From NCBI GenBank assembly GCA_021773435.1, contig JAJFKC010000010.1:62001-126000 (forward strand): a DNA stretch of 64,000 nucleotides, in the 5' to 3' direction. The translations under genes and the position numbers were made by a program. Below are positions 48,643-57,425 of the stretch, in pieces. The notes beneath the pieces were generated by a model. That model was not told the DNA's origin. It did no database searches and was given only the letters and a program-made list of their open reading frames with translations. Position 1 is the first letter of the stretch, and the number at the start of each line of letters is the position of its first letter. The DNA is from Porticoccaceae bacterium. Lineage in GTDB: Bacteria; Pseudomonadota; Gammaproteobacteria; Pseudomonadales; Porticoccaceae.

Positions 48643-49062
48643 AGGATGCGTATATTCGCACCATTTAATTAAAAATGGAACAATTTTTAAGGCTGCTGCG
48701 TGCAATCGGTGCTTCAGCTGGTGCATCTAGTTTTTAGATGCGGCATGCTATGGTTGGCTGGGTATTATTTCGTTACTGAGTAATTCAGCCTGGTTGATTC
48801 ATCGGAACCGGCCGCTTTTTAGATCAACGCAAGGTTGGATAAGCAGCTGTCGACACGGAATTGTGGAAATTAGACGTGTACCGGCGGAAGCTGGTTTTAC
48901 GGTCGGACTTTTGCAGTTATAGTCTCGCTCCCGGGTCGGCCAAAGTCCGGGCAATATGCAAGTAATTTCTTGATTAGAATATACAAAGCCGGGCCGGCGC
49001 TGAGTCAAAATCATGCATGGGGTTTGGCTCCAATTGAAGACGTACCTATTTTAAATAACTTA

Positions 49063-49074
49063 TTATGATCATAA
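49063..49074. promoter_or_regulatory. Perfect palindrome TTATGATCATAA at the ribosome site of the 49084 gene
   Basis: A 12-bp perfect palindrome directly overlaps the AAGGAG ribosome-binding site (49073-49078). It could be an operator; chance occurrence in A/T-rich DNA is also possible. Confidence 0.3.
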
Positions 49075-49083
49075 GGAGCCCCG

Positions 49084-50088
49084 ATGACTGGCTATCGACT
49101 AGACACAGCTGATGAATATAGTCATCAACCTACGGCAGAACAGAACTTTAACGAAAGCGTCTACGTCAATGGCTGGGATAGCCGACATAAGGTGGGACTG
49201 TGGTCCAGGATCGGCAATCGCGTCAATGAGGGACATGCCGAGATGTCGGTTTGTATATATTTGCCGGGTGGTCGTGTTGCGTGCCAATTCCTGCGGCCGG
49301 AACTGGCCAGCAATGATAAACATGCTGCAGGTGGACTGGCCTATCAGGTCAACGAGCCTTTCAAATCAGTGACCATGCAGTATTCGGGCGAAGTCATGGT
49401 GCTTGACGATCCCCAGATTTTACGAACACCCCGAGAAATGTTTAAAACATCACCGCGGGTTGCCTGTGAATTTGAATTTAATTCTACCGGCCTGTCGCCC
49501 ATGAATGGCGGGGAGCCGACCGATCCGGGTGCAGAAACCATGTATGGCCGCGATTTTTCGCTAGGCCATTTCAATCAACACATGCGTACGGTGGGCAGAA
49601 TCAAAGTTGATGACGAGAGTTGGGATATAGATGGTCATGGTTGGCGAGACCACAGTTGGGGGCCACGGTTCTGGACCAATATCTACTTCTATCGACTCTT
49701 TATCGCCAATTTTGGTGACGATAGAGGTTTGATGATGCTCAAGCGCATTGATCGCCAGGGTGTGACCCATCGCCGCGGCGTATTGATGTTTGATAATCAA
49801 TATGAACAGATTGTCGATATGGATGTGATGACTGAATGGAATGACAACAAGGACCCGGCCGCTGTGCAGTTAGGTATTCGCACGGATAAGCGCAAGGTCA
49901 GGCTCGAAGGAAAAATATTAACCGTCGCGCCGCTTCGCAATCATCGGGAGGTCAATGGGGAAAGTCTCGAGACGAGTATTGTTGAAGCGTTTACAGAATG
50001 GACCTGGGATGATGGTCGCCCCGGTATCGGTATTACCGAATATATAGAGTTTATGGAGGATGGTCAGTTGGTGGGATATCCTCTTTGA
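49084..50088 (+). CDS. DUF7064/DUF7065-like (CrtC/AttH lipocalin-fold) protein
   Basis: A 334-residue protein with no signal peptide or membrane segment. The stretch IDGHGWRDHSWGPRFW, plus beta-rich sequence throughout, matches proteins annotated DUF7064/DUF7065, which resemble carotenoid hydratase CrtC and AttH. Such genes often lie in terpenoid or steroid catabolic regions next to phosphotransferase-like proteins, as here. The biochemical activity is unknown. The start has a strong AAGGAG site. It leads the plus-strand run; the next gene starts 148 bp later. Family assignment is from memory of the motif. Confidence 0.65.
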   Translation: MTGYRLDTADEYSHQPTAEQNFNESVYVNGWDSRHKVGLWSRIGNRVNEGHAEMSVCIYLPGGRVACQFLRPELASNDKHAAGGLAYQVNEPFKSVTMQYSGEVMVLDDPQILRTPREMFKTSPRVACEFEFNSTGLSPMNGGEPTDPGAETMYGRDFSLGHFNQHMRTVGRIKVDDESWDIDGHGWRDHSWGPRFWTNIYFYRLFIANFGDDRGLMMLKRIDRQGVTHRRGVLMFDNQYEQIVDMDVMTEWNDNKDPAAVQLGIRTDKRKVRLEGKILTVAPLRNHREVNGESLETSIVEAFTEWTWDDGRPGIGITEYIEFMEDGQLVGYPL

Positions 50089-50236
50089 GGATCGGGCAGT
50101 CTTTTTGCAACAGATGAGCGCCCGACCCCATGCTGTTTCAGTACTTTCTATTCCAGAGCCTTCTAGTCCAGCGCTGTCGGCCCCAGTACCGTCTATCTCA
50201 ACACCTTATTATCTCATGCAGGGAAATCTGTAAAAC

Positions 50237-51253
50237 GTGAGTGGCTCCGATGAACAGGTTATTATTGACGATATAGTTGGCAAGTTGGGTGTTGCTATAC
50301 AGAGGCGCTATGGCAGGACGGCGTCTGTTGAAAATGTCACCATTGCCACACTTGGTGCCTCTAACCGCACCTTGTTATTTGATTTGGTTGAGGGCACTCA
50401 ACGAAGACGTCTGGTGTTACGCCAGGAAACCGTCAAGTCTGAATTTTCACCGTTTATTTCTACCGCAGATCAATATCGCATCCTCGGAGTGGTTTACAGC
50501 CACGATCTACCTGTTCCTGAACCGATATTCGAGTTAGAGCCCACCGACGGTCTCGATAATGGTTTTGTTGTTGCCTGTGTTGAGGGTGAGACATTGCCGA
50601 AAACACTGCTGACTGATCCGACACTTGAAAAGGCACGAAATCGTTTCGCCGCACAGTCGGGCGAAATCCTGGCTCGGCTCCATGCCATCGACCCGGCAGA
50701 AGTTGGCTTTCTTGAAAGCACCAGCGACAGTGTCGATCCTCTGGCAGCTCAGGTGGCCCGTTACGAAGGTTATGGAAACTGTTTTCCTGGTATCGAGGTC
50801 GGTATTCGCTGGCTCGAAAATAACCGTCCAGCCCCGAGCCAGCGTAAATTTATTCACGGTGAATACCGTAATGGTAATGTGATTTTAGGCCCGGACGGCA
50901 TTCGTGCGGTGCTCGACTGGGAGTGTGCCCATATCGGTAGCGCCATGGAAGAGTTTGGCTGGTTATGTATGCGCTCATGGCGTTATGGCAATATCGACCA
51001 GCCGGTCGCTGGTTTTGGCCCTCGCTCCGAGCTGTATAGCGCTTATGAGGCTAATGGTGGTGAGACAGTGGACGAAGAAGCCGTTCGTTGGTGGGAGATT
51101 TTTGCGACCTTGCGCTGGGCGGTGATTAACATGATGCAAATCGATGGCCACATGAGCGGTGTGCGGCGCTCGCTACCCTTTGCCTGCTGCGGGCGCAATA
51201 TCAGCATGGTCGAATACGATATGCTGATGGCTATCAAGGGTAACTATAAATAA
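50237..51253 (+). CDS. Phosphotransferase (APH/ACAD10-like) family protein
   Basis: A 338-residue protein kinase-like fold of the aminoglycoside phosphotransferase superfamily, nearest in layout to ACAD10/11-type hydroxyacyl kinases. The nucleotide loop (GASNRTLLFDL), LVLRQE and AVLDWECAHIGSAMEEFGWL are present. The catalytic-loop motif normally HGDxxxxN reads FIHGEYRNGN, with Glu 209 replacing the catalytic Asp; Asn 214 and Asp 227 are kept. It may be weakly active or inactive. The start is GTG at 50237. A DUF6285 gene follows, the common pairing for this family. Confidence 0.88.
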   Translation: MSGSDEQVIIDDIVGKLGVAIQRRYGRTASVENVTIATLGASNRTLLFDLVEGTQRRRLVLRQETVKSEFSPFISTADQYRILGVVYSHDLPVPEPIFELEPTDGLDNGFVVACVEGETLPKTLLTDPTLEKARNRFAAQSGEILARLHAIDPAEVGFLESTSDSVDPLAAQVARYEGYGNCFPGIEVGIRWLENNRPAPSQRKFIHGEYRNGNVILGPDGIRAVLDWECAHIGSAMEEFGWLCMRSWRYGNIDQPVAGFGPRSELYSAYEANGGETVDEEAVRWWEIFATLRWAVINMMQIDGHMSGVRRSLPFACCGRNISMVEYDMLMAIKGNYK

Positions 51254-51278
51254 TAGGCTAAGTTAGGAAGCGATAGAT

Positions 51279-51647
51279 TTGAGTCAGGATAATCCCGGTA
51301 TTGAACAAATACTCACGACGGTCAAAGAGTTTGCCGAAGGTGTTGCACAACGATCCATTGGCGCCGAGCGTTACGATGCGCTTTGTGCAGCTTTTTTAAT
51401 GGGCGTGGTGCAGCGAGAGTTGCAACTGGGAGATGATCAAAACAATAGCCAATTGACCCAGTTGCAGGGCATGCTTGGCAAGCAGGGCGATCTTGCCGAA
51501 TTATATCGAGAGTTTAGTAGCAGAGTTCGTGAAGGCCAATATGATGAAGATTGGCAGACCGCCCTGGATTTTGCCTTTAGCCAGGTGGTAGACAAGGTGA
51601 AAATTACTAATCCCAATCATCTCGAGACGGAGCACCGAAGCAGTTAG
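51279..51647 (+). CDS. DUF6285-like small protein
   Basis: A 122-residue, mostly helical, acidic protein starting with TTG at 51279 (AGGAAG upstream). The ending DKVKITNPNHLE and internal FLMGVVQRELQLGD resemble DUF6285 proteins, which are encoded next to ACAD10-like phosphotransferases. It lies 25 bp after that gene, which supports the call. Its function is unknown; a partner or accessory subunit of the kinase-like protein is possible. Confidence 0.7.
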   Translation: MSQDNPGIEQILTTVKEFAEGVAQRSIGAERYDALCAAFLMGVVQRELQLGDDQNNSQLTQLQGMLGKQGDLAELYREFSSRVREGQYDEDWQTALDFAFSQVVDKVKITNPNHLETEHRSS

Positions 51648-51762
51648 ATCAGCTAATCGAGACAAGCTGCGCATATCAGGCTGACCTAAATTCAAGAGTA
51701 ATTTTGGAGTACGACAATTTTTAAGTTTCATTTTTAGCTAACCCAAGCAAGAGGAGAAAAAT

Positions 51763-52527
51763 ATGAGTGGCATAGTAGAAGGTAAAGTAGCCGTGGTAAC
51801 CGGTTCTGGTAGTGGCATTGGCCGGGCGGCCAGTCTGATTTTCGCCCGCGAAGGTGCCAGCGTTGTGGTAGCAGATATCAACGTCGAGGGCGGCGAGGAA
51901 ACGGTAAAACTAATTCAGGATGCGGGCGGCACAGCCACGTTTTTGCGCTGTGATGTATCAAAAGCAGCGGATTGCGAAGCCCTGGTAAATACCGCAGTGG
52001 TCAACTATGGGAGTCTGGACTGTGCATTTAATAACGCCGGTGTCGAAGGTGAGCCGTCGAAGTTGGCTGACGCCACAGAAGAAAACTTCATGCTTAACTA
52101 CAACGTTAATATTCTCGGTGTCTTTCTGTGCATGAAATATCAGATCAAACAGATGCTGACACAAGAAAATGGCGGTGCCATTGTTAATACCGCGTCAGAT
52201 GCGGGCTTAATTGGCGTTAAAAATCTGGGTCAATATTCAGCAGCCAAGCACGCCGTTGTTGGCCTGACCAAATCCGGTGCTCTGGATTACGCGCCGAAAA
52301 AGATTCGTATCAATGCAGTTTGCCCCGGACCCATTCGAACCCAGATGTTGCAAAGAGTCTTCGACGAAAACCCGAAAATGGCTGATGCTATGGTCAGCGC
52401 TCAACCTATCAAACGTCTTGGCGAGCCATCGGAGATCGGTGATGCTGCGGTATATCTATGTTCAGATAGCGCCTCTTATATTACCGGTCATGCCTTGCCC
52501 GTTGATGGCGGCTATATGGCGACTTAA
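51763..52527 (+). CDS. SDR family oxidoreductase (NAD-type)
   Basis: A 254-residue classical SDR with TGSGSGIGRAA, FNNAGVEGEPS, the Ser of NTASDAGLIG, YSAAKHAVVGLTKS and the closing YITGHALPVDGGYMA. Asp in VVVADINVEGG after strand 2 suggests NAD rather than NADP. It is not a member of the six-gene array. An AGGAG site precedes the ATG. It sits directly before two zinc alcohol dehydrogenases, so it probably oxidises a secondary alcohol in the same pathway; the substrate is unknown. Confidence 0.93.
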   Translation: MSGIVEGKVAVVTGSGSGIGRAASLIFAREGASVVVADINVEGGEETVKLIQDAGGTATFLRCDVSKAADCEALVNTAVVNYGSLDCAFNNAGVEGEPSKLADATEENFMLNYNVNILGVFLCMKYQIKQMLTQENGGAIVNTASDAGLIGVKNLGQYSAAKHAVVGLTKSGALDYAPKKIRINAVCPGPIRTQMLQRVFDENPKMADAMVSAQPIKRLGEPSEIGDAAVYLCSDSASYITGHALPVDGGYMAT

Positions 52528-52653
52528 TCGGCAATTAATTGTCGCCGGTTTGATTAAACAAATTTCGACTTCCCAGGGCCTTCTATCATTGTGTAGTATG
52601 GCTCGGGTTTTTAACTAAAGAATGTCCCCAAATTACTAAGGGCAGGAGGATTT

Positions 52654-53757
52654 ATGAAGATTAAAGCTGCGGTATTGCGTGCCGTTGATCAGCCGTTTGA
52701 AATTGAAGAACTGGAACTTGCACCACCCAAAGAGGGTGAAGTGCTGGTTAAAACTGTCGCAAGTGGTATTTGTCACAGTGACTATTCTGTTCAACACGGT
52801 ATTTTGCGCTCCCCTTTTCCTGTGGTGCTCGGCCACGAGGGTGCGGGCATCGTAGAAGAAGTTGGCCCCGGCGTATCCAATGTAAAACCTGGCGATAAAA
52901 TTATCGCCTCACTCAGCCCTAGCTGTGGCAAATGCCGGATGTGTAAAGAATCAAAAGAGTATTTGTGTTCACAGATGGGCAAACTGCTGAATGACTGTAC
53001 CCAACTGGATGGCACCACCCGGCACAAGACCGCCAGTGGTGAAGATGTCTATGCCCTGTGCGGCGTCGGTTCCTTTGGCGAATACATGGTCATGCCCGCG
53101 GGTTCGGCCATCAAGGTTGCCGATGACACCCCACTCGACAAAGCCTGCCTGATTGGCTGCGGCGTGACGACTGGCACGGGCGCTGCGCTTAATACCGCCA
53201 AGGTGCAGTGGGGCGAATCATGCGCCGTCATCGGCTGTGGCGGGGTCGGGCTCTCCATCCTGCAGGGTGCGCGCATCGCTGGCGCCAGCATCATCATCGC
53301 CATCGATCCGATGGAAGAGAAGCGCGAGCTGGCGGTGGAGCTGGGCGCTACTCATACCATCAACCCGTTTGAGGAAGACGCTGAGGCCAAAGTCAAGGAA
53401 ATCACCGGCGGTGTCGGTGTTCATTACGCGTTTGAGGCCCTGGGCCGAGTAGAAACCATGTCCCAGTGCTGGGGCATGCTCAGGCCCACCGGTAAGGCCA
53501 TTATCGTGGGTGTGGCGTCGCTCGACCAGTCGGTGAAGATCCCTGCTGCCGGCCTCCTGGCCGAATACGAAATCCAGGGTTCCTGTTATGGCTCGTCGTC
53601 GCCCAAGCGCGACATTCCCCGTTTTGTCGAACTGTACAAGTCGGGACAGCTGAAACTCGATGAAATGATCACCCAGCGGATCGGGCTTGGGGACATCAAC
53701 CGTGCGTTCGAAGAAATGGGGCGCGGCGAAGGTGCTCGCTCAGTGATCATGTATTAA
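52654..53757 (+). CDS. Zinc-dependent alcohol dehydrogenase (copy 1)
   Basis: A 367-residue medium-chain dehydrogenase of the class III-like group. Catalytic zinc ligands are the Cys of SGICHSDYS and the His of VVLGHEGAGIVEEVG. The structural zinc site has four Cys (CGKCRMCKESKEYLC). The NAD-binding motif is IGCGGVGLSILQGARIAGA. AGGAGG precedes the ATG. It is paralogous to the next gene. Base composition changes within the gene: the first 350 bp resemble the neighbours, while the rest is clearly richer in G/C at third positions. Confidence 0.94.
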   Translation: MKIKAAVLRAVDQPFEIEELELAPPKEGEVLVKTVASGICHSDYSVQHGILRSPFPVVLGHEGAGIVEEVGPGVSNVKPGDKIIASLSPSCGKCRMCKESKEYLCSQMGKLLNDCTQLDGTTRHKTASGEDVYALCGVGSFGEYMVMPAGSAIKVADDTPLDKACLIGCGVTTGTGAALNTAKVQWGESCAVIGCGGVGLSILQGARIAGASIIIAIDPMEEKRELAVELGATHTINPFEEDAEAKVKEITGGVGVHYAFEALGRVETMSQCWGMLRPTGKAIIVGVASLDQSVKIPAAGLLAEYEIQGSCYGSSSPKRDIPRFVELYKSGQLKLDEMITQRIGLGDINRAFEEMGRGEGARSVIMY

Positions 53758-53850
53758 TGATATGAGGCATTGAAATAATTTATTTGAGTGAACATTTCGC
53801 CATTTTGTTAATGGGCGGGTTCGCGAACTATAAGATTTGGAGAACATAGC

Positions 53851-54954
53851 ATGAAGACAAAAGCAGCAGTAATGTACGAAGTCGGGAAACCTCTGGTTAT
53901 CGAAGAACTCGAGCTGGAAGGCCCAAAGGCCAATGAGATATTGATCAAATACACCGCGAGCGGTATCTGCCACAGCGATTATTCCTTCCGCGACGGCGTT
54001 ATCGAAAGTGAATTCCCCGCGGTGCTGGGTCACGAGGGCGCCGGAGTGGTGGAAGAGGTTGGCCCCGGTGTCACCGATCTCAAACCGGGCGATCACGTTA
54101 TCGCCTCGCTGACCCCAGCCTGCGGCAACTGCCTGTTCTGCCTGGAACGCAAGCCGTTCATGTGTGTCGAGATGGGCAAGGTCATCTGGCAGGGTTGCCT
54201 GCCGGACGGCACTACACGGCTGAAGAACTCGAAAGGCCAGGCGATTCGCCAGTTGGTGGGCGTCGGCACCTTTTCCGAACGGGCGGTGATCCCCGCAGGC
54301 AATGCCATCAAGATCGATGACAACGCGCCTCTGGATACCGTGTGCCTGATCGGTTGTGGCGTCACCACCGGTGTGGGTGCCGCCCTGAACACTGTAGATA
54401 TCAATCCCGGTGACAGTTGTGCGGTGATCGGCTGCGGCGGCGTAGGGCTTTCCATCATCCAGGGCGCACGCATTGCCGGTGCCACAATGATCATTGCCAT
54501 CGACCCCGTACCCCAGAAGCGCGAGCTGGCGATGAGCTTGGGTGCCACCCACAGCATCGATCCCACCGATGTCAATCCTGTTAAAGAAGTGCGCAATATT
54601 AGCCGTGGTGGTGTGCACTATGCTTTCGAAGCCCTTGGCTTGAAAGCGACCATTGAGCAGGCCTGGTCTATGCCACGGGCCACCGGTACGGCGGTGATCG
54701 TCGGCGTGCCCTCGGGCGACACCGAGATCGATTTGCCGGTGCTGGGCTTCTTTGGTGAGAAGCATTTCAAGGGCTCCGCCTATGGCACCTCGGTTCCGTC
54801 CAAGGATATTCCCAAGTTCGTTGATCTGTACATGAAGGGCGACCTCAAGCTCGATGCCATGATCACCAAACGCATCCAGCTCGAGGACGTCAACGACGCC
54901 TTTGATGAAATGAGCCGAGGTGAAGGTGCACGTTCGGTCATTATGTACGACTAG
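53851..54954 (+). CDS. Zinc-dependent alcohol dehydrogenase (copy 2)
   Basis: A 367-residue paralog of the preceding gene, with matching sites: catalytic SGICHSDYS and VLGHEGAGVVEEVG, structural CGNCLFCLERKPFMC, and NAD motif IGCGGVGLSIIQGARIAGA. It is G/C-rich throughout, unlike the surrounding SDR and esterase genes, so a long minus-strand shadow frame appears inside it. The two copies may take different alcohols; the lid and substrate regions differ (KVIWQGCLPDG against KLLNDCTQLDG). A strong terminator follows 23 bp after its stop. Confidence 0.94.
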   Translation: MKTKAAVMYEVGKPLVIEELELEGPKANEILIKYTASGICHSDYSFRDGVIESEFPAVLGHEGAGVVEEVGPGVTDLKPGDHVIASLTPACGNCLFCLERKPFMCVEMGKVIWQGCLPDGTTRLKNSKGQAIRQLVGVGTFSERAVIPAGNAIKIDDNAPLDTVCLIGCGVTTGVGAALNTVDINPGDSCAVIGCGGVGLSIIQGARIAGATMIIAIDPVPQKRELAMSLGATHSIDPTDVNPVKEVRNISRGGVHYAFEALGLKATIEQAWSMPRATGTAVIVGVPSGDTEIDLPVLGFFGEKHFKGSAYGTSVPSKDIPKFVDLYMKGDLKLDAMITKRIQLEDVNDAFDEMSRGEGARSVIMYD

Positions 54955-54977
54955 TACCAGAGCAGGTAAACACAGTG

Positions 54978-55014
54978 ATCAAAACAACGGGCGCCAAGCG
55001 CCCGTTGTTTTGAT
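54978..55014 (+). terminator. Perfect 17-bp stem terminator after the alcohol dehydrogenases
   Basis: ATCAAAACAACGGGCGC (54978-54994) pairs perfectly with GCGCCCGTTGTTTTGAT (54998-55014) across a three-base loop. The T-rich 3' arm gives terminator character, although no T-run continues past it. It separates copy 2 from the SMP-30 gene. Confidence 0.75.
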
Positions 55015-55043
55015 GTCAGGCGATTAATATTAGGAAGGAAATT

Positions 55044-55895
55044 ATGAAAGAGCTAACAACGAAGCCTCTGGCTGATGATTTTGTTTTTCTCGAAGGCCCC
55101 CGCTGGCATGATGGCAAACTCTGGGTCTCTGACATGTTTGGTAATACGGTGTACACCGTTACGCCGGATGGTAAGAAGGAGGCGGTCGTGGAACTACCTA
55201 ACCGACCATCGGGTATGAATTTTATGGCCGATGGCTCGGTGGTGATCGTTTCCATGACGGATCGCAAATTAATGCGTTTGCAGGACGGTCAGTTATCTGA
55301 ATACGCTGATCTTTCTGATCACCTGCCCTACGATATTAACGACTGCGTTTGTGCAAGTAATGGCGATATTTACGTTGGTACCTTTGGCTACGATGTCTTT
55401 GGCGGGGGGGAGGCTAAACCAGCGTCATTAACACTGGTGAAACCCGACGGCACGATTAAGACCGTTGCTAAAGATATTCAATTCCCCAATGGCGCCGTTA
55501 TCACTAATGGCGGCAAGACCCTGGTGCTGGCTGAAACCTGGGGTTGTCTCTTGTCCGCCTTTGATATCGAAGCGGACGGCTCATTGAGCAACCGCCGGGT
55601 CTTTGCTGAATTGGGAGAATATACGCCAGATGGCATCTGCCTCGATGCAGAAGGTGCTATCTGGGTGTCAGCTTTTGATCAGGGTGAATTTATCCGCGTG
55701 CTGGAAGGTGGGGAGATTACCCATAAAATCAATACCGGTGGGAAGCGAGCTGTAGCCTGTAATCTTGGTGGTGTTGATGGAAAGACTTTGTTTTGTCTGA
55801 TCTATGACGGTGACCTTGGCGATATCCCAAAAGGTGCTCGAAACGCAAAAATTGAGACAGCAACAGTGGAAGTAGCTGCTTCTGGATCTCCCTGA
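55044..55895 (+). CDS. SMP-30/gluconolactonase family lactonase
   Basis: A 283-residue six-bladed beta-propeller of the SMP-30/gluconolaconase/LRE group, which hydrolyses lactones with a divalent metal. Family motifs are FLEGPRWHDGKLWVSDMFG (metal Glu), NRPSGMNF, NDCVCASNGDIYVG and YTPDGICLDAEGAIWVSAF. No signal peptide is seen, so it is likely cytoplasmic. An AAGGA site precedes the ATG. Terminators on both sides (54978 and 55912) suggest partial independence, although no clear promoter is seen in the 30-bp gap. Confidence 0.93.
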   Translation: MKELTTKPLADDFVFLEGPRWHDGKLWVSDMFGNTVYTVTPDGKKEAVVELPNRPSGMNFMADGSVVIVSMTDRKLMRLQDGQLSEYADLSDHLPYDINDCVCASNGDIYVGTFGYDVFGGGEAKPASLTLVKPDGTIKTVAKDIQFPNGAVITNGGKTLVLAETWGCLLSAFDIEADGSLSNRRVFAELGEYTPDGICLDAEGAIWVSAFDQGEFIRVLEGGEITHKINTGGKRAVACNLGGVDGKTLFCLIYDGDLGDIPKGARNAKIETATVEVAASGSP

Positions 55896-55911
55896 TATTG
55901 TTTGTTGTTCG

Positions 55912-55941
55912 AAAAAGCCGGGTGATCCCCCGGCTTTTTTT
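55912..55941 (+). terminator. Rho-independent terminator after the SMP-30 gene
   Basis: AAAAAGCCGGG (55912-55922) pairs perfectly with CCCGGCTTTTT (55929-55939) and runs into more T residues. It lies 16 bp after the stop codon and closes the plus-strand run. Confidence 0.88.
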
Positions 55942-56048
55942 GTCACTTTTTAATGGTTTTTTGCGTGAGAGAATAACTGGATATTGATGAAAATACTTTG
56001 TGCTTAAAATCGGGTATTTCAGCATTTACATGGTATTAAACAGGTACA

Positions 56049-56082
56049 AATAATGGCGAATGATTTCTCATTCGCCATTATT
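56049..56082 (-). terminator. Perfect 15-bp stem hairpin after the amidohydrolase gene
   Basis: AATAATGGCGAATGA (56049-56063) pairs with TCATTCGCCATTATT (56068-56082) across a four-base loop, 37 bp past the minus-strand amidohydrolase stop. A second A/T palindrome (TTAATTTCGAATTAA) follows at 56081-56095. Because the stem is symmetric it could stop transcription from both sides. Confidence 0.65.
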
Positions 56083-56118
56083 AATTTCGAATTAATAAAC
56101 TTTTCAGCTTGTTTTTAT

Positions 56119-57258
56119 TCAGGCCGTTTTTGCGGCAGCGATGGCTTTGGTTGGTAGATTAAATAAATCGACACAGTTCATACCAAGGATTTTATCTTTG
56201 ACTTCCTGGGTAACACATTCCGCATGCTTTTCGAGCATGGGCATGGAATCAGGCCATGTGGAATCGCTATGTGGGAAGTCGTTAGCCCAGAGCAGACGAT
56301 CAGAATTCATCCGGTGTGAGCAACCAAAAGCTTCCCAGTCGTCCTGGAAGGTCAGCCAGACATTTTCGCGAATATATTCGCTAGGCATGCGAGGCAACAA
56401 GCGACCATTTTTGCCATAGCCGTGGCGCTCGACAGCGTGATCCATGCGCGCCATATAGTGAGGCAACCAACCTGCGTCGCCTTCAGCGCCGACAAAGCGA
56501 AGTTTGGGATTGCGTTCAAAGACGCCACCCAAAGTAAATAAGCCAATTAAGTCCTGAATGGCCCGGATCAACTTCATAAAGCCATTAAGTCTGTGGCCAC
56601 GAAATTGGGAAATGCTCGCGGCGCTTTCTTTCGAGGTGAGAATGTGGAAGCAAATGGGCAGTTCAAGATCCACAGCGCACTCCCAAAGAGCGTCATACAT
56701 GACGTGGTCGTAGTCTTCCTGAATGGGCTGGCCAGGCATCATGACGCCAACAAAGCCCTGTTCTTTGATGCGGCGGAAGTCTTCAATGGCCGAATCAACG
56801 TCGAGAATCGCCGTTTGGCCGAGACCAAAAATCCGCTCCGGCGCGCCACCGCAGTAGGTTTCCAGCCAGCGGTTGTAGGATCTAAACAGTGCATCTTTAT
56901 ACAGAGGATCCTTGGCATTACAGAGCACCATGCCAACAGAGGCATAAATAATTTCCGCATCGACGCCATCTTTATCCTGGTCGGCCACTCGAGTTGAGGA
57001 GTCCCAGCCACTGCGGTGTAAGTCGGCAAATTTACGGTTTGGCCCTTCTTTAGGCATTATCTCTTTTGGAATACCAGCAGCCGACATAAGACCGAGGTCT
57101 AGAGGGCGTTTGATACCATCCCATAAATAACCTTCGCCGCCTTTTCCATCAGGAACAATATGAGGCAAATTATCGCGATATTTAGGGTCGATATGTTTTG
57201 AGTAGGCTTCTGGTGGTTCGACGATATGTGAGTCTGCTGAAACAACTAAAGCAGTCAT
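56119..57258 (-). CDS. Amidohydrolase family 2 protein (ACMSD-like TIM barrel)
   Basis: A 379-residue metal-dependent amidohydrolase or decarboxylase. The N-terminal VVSADSHIVEPPEAYSKH is the variant metal motif typical of amidohydrolase_2 proteins in catabolic clusters. ICFHILTSKESAA carries a central His and LLWANDFPHSDSTWP the late catalytic Asp. Relatives decarboxylate or hydrolyse ring-derived acids; the substrate here is unknown. AGGAGG precedes the ATG. It is the last gene of the minus-strand esterase-SDR run. Confidence 0.9.
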   Translation of the reverse strand: MTALVVSADSHIVEPPEAYSKHIDPKYRDNLPHIVPDGKGGEGYLWDGIKRPLDLGLMSAAGIPKEIMPKEGPNRKFADLHRSGWDSSTRVADQDKDGVDAEIIYASVGMVLCNAKDPLYKDALFRSYNRWLETYCGGAPERIFGLGQTAILDVDSAIEDFRRIKEQGFVGVMMPGQPIQEDYDHVMYDALWECAVDLELPICFHILTSKESAASISQFRGHRLNGFMKLIRAIQDLIGLFTLGGVFERNPKLRFVGAEGDAGWLPHYMARMDHAVERHGYGKNGRLLPRMPSEYIRENVWLTFQDDWEAFGCSHRMNSDRLLWANDFPHSDSTWPDSMPMLEKHAECVTQEVKDKILGMNCVDLFNLPTKAIAAAKTA

Positions 57259-57425
57259 GATTTACTACCTCCTAATGGGGTTGAAATAATTTAGTGTAAT
57301 AACCTTGCTATGAAAAAATTGGTCAGTCCGCTAGTGGAATGGATTTGACGTTGAAAATCAAGACTTAAAGCACAAAGGGTTGAGATGACCTTTCTTCCTC
57401 ACAGTCCTATTTAGCCAAATCCACA

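Larger units (their letters stand above)
48362..49083. promoter_or_regulatory. 722-bp divergent intergenic region with putative regulatory repeats
   Basis: No coding frame here is convincing; the 71-codon minus frame at 48799-49014 has no recognisable features. The region separates the SDR array (leftward) from the plus-strand gene at 49084. It contains two 22-bp tandem repeats plus a partial third (48593-48642), an A/T-rich stretch after them, and a perfect 12-bp palindrome at 49063-49074 next to the ribosome site of the rightward gene. Its size suggests control sites for both directions; no local regulator gene is present. Confidence 0.6.

Noticed and set aside
48675-48737. 20-codon plus-strand frame after the 22-bp repeats
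   Set aside because: Too short to support; there is no ribosome-binding site and no attenuation-type codon run.
48799-49014. 71-codon minus-strand frame in the 722-bp intergenic region
   Set aside because: No similarity, no ribosome site and unlikely composition; better read as non-coding regulatory DNA.
53740-54765. Long minus-strand frame of 341 codons
   Set aside because: It lies opposite a clear zinc alcohol dehydrogenase and results from high G/C at third positions; its translation is rich in His, Asp and Gly and has no family motif.
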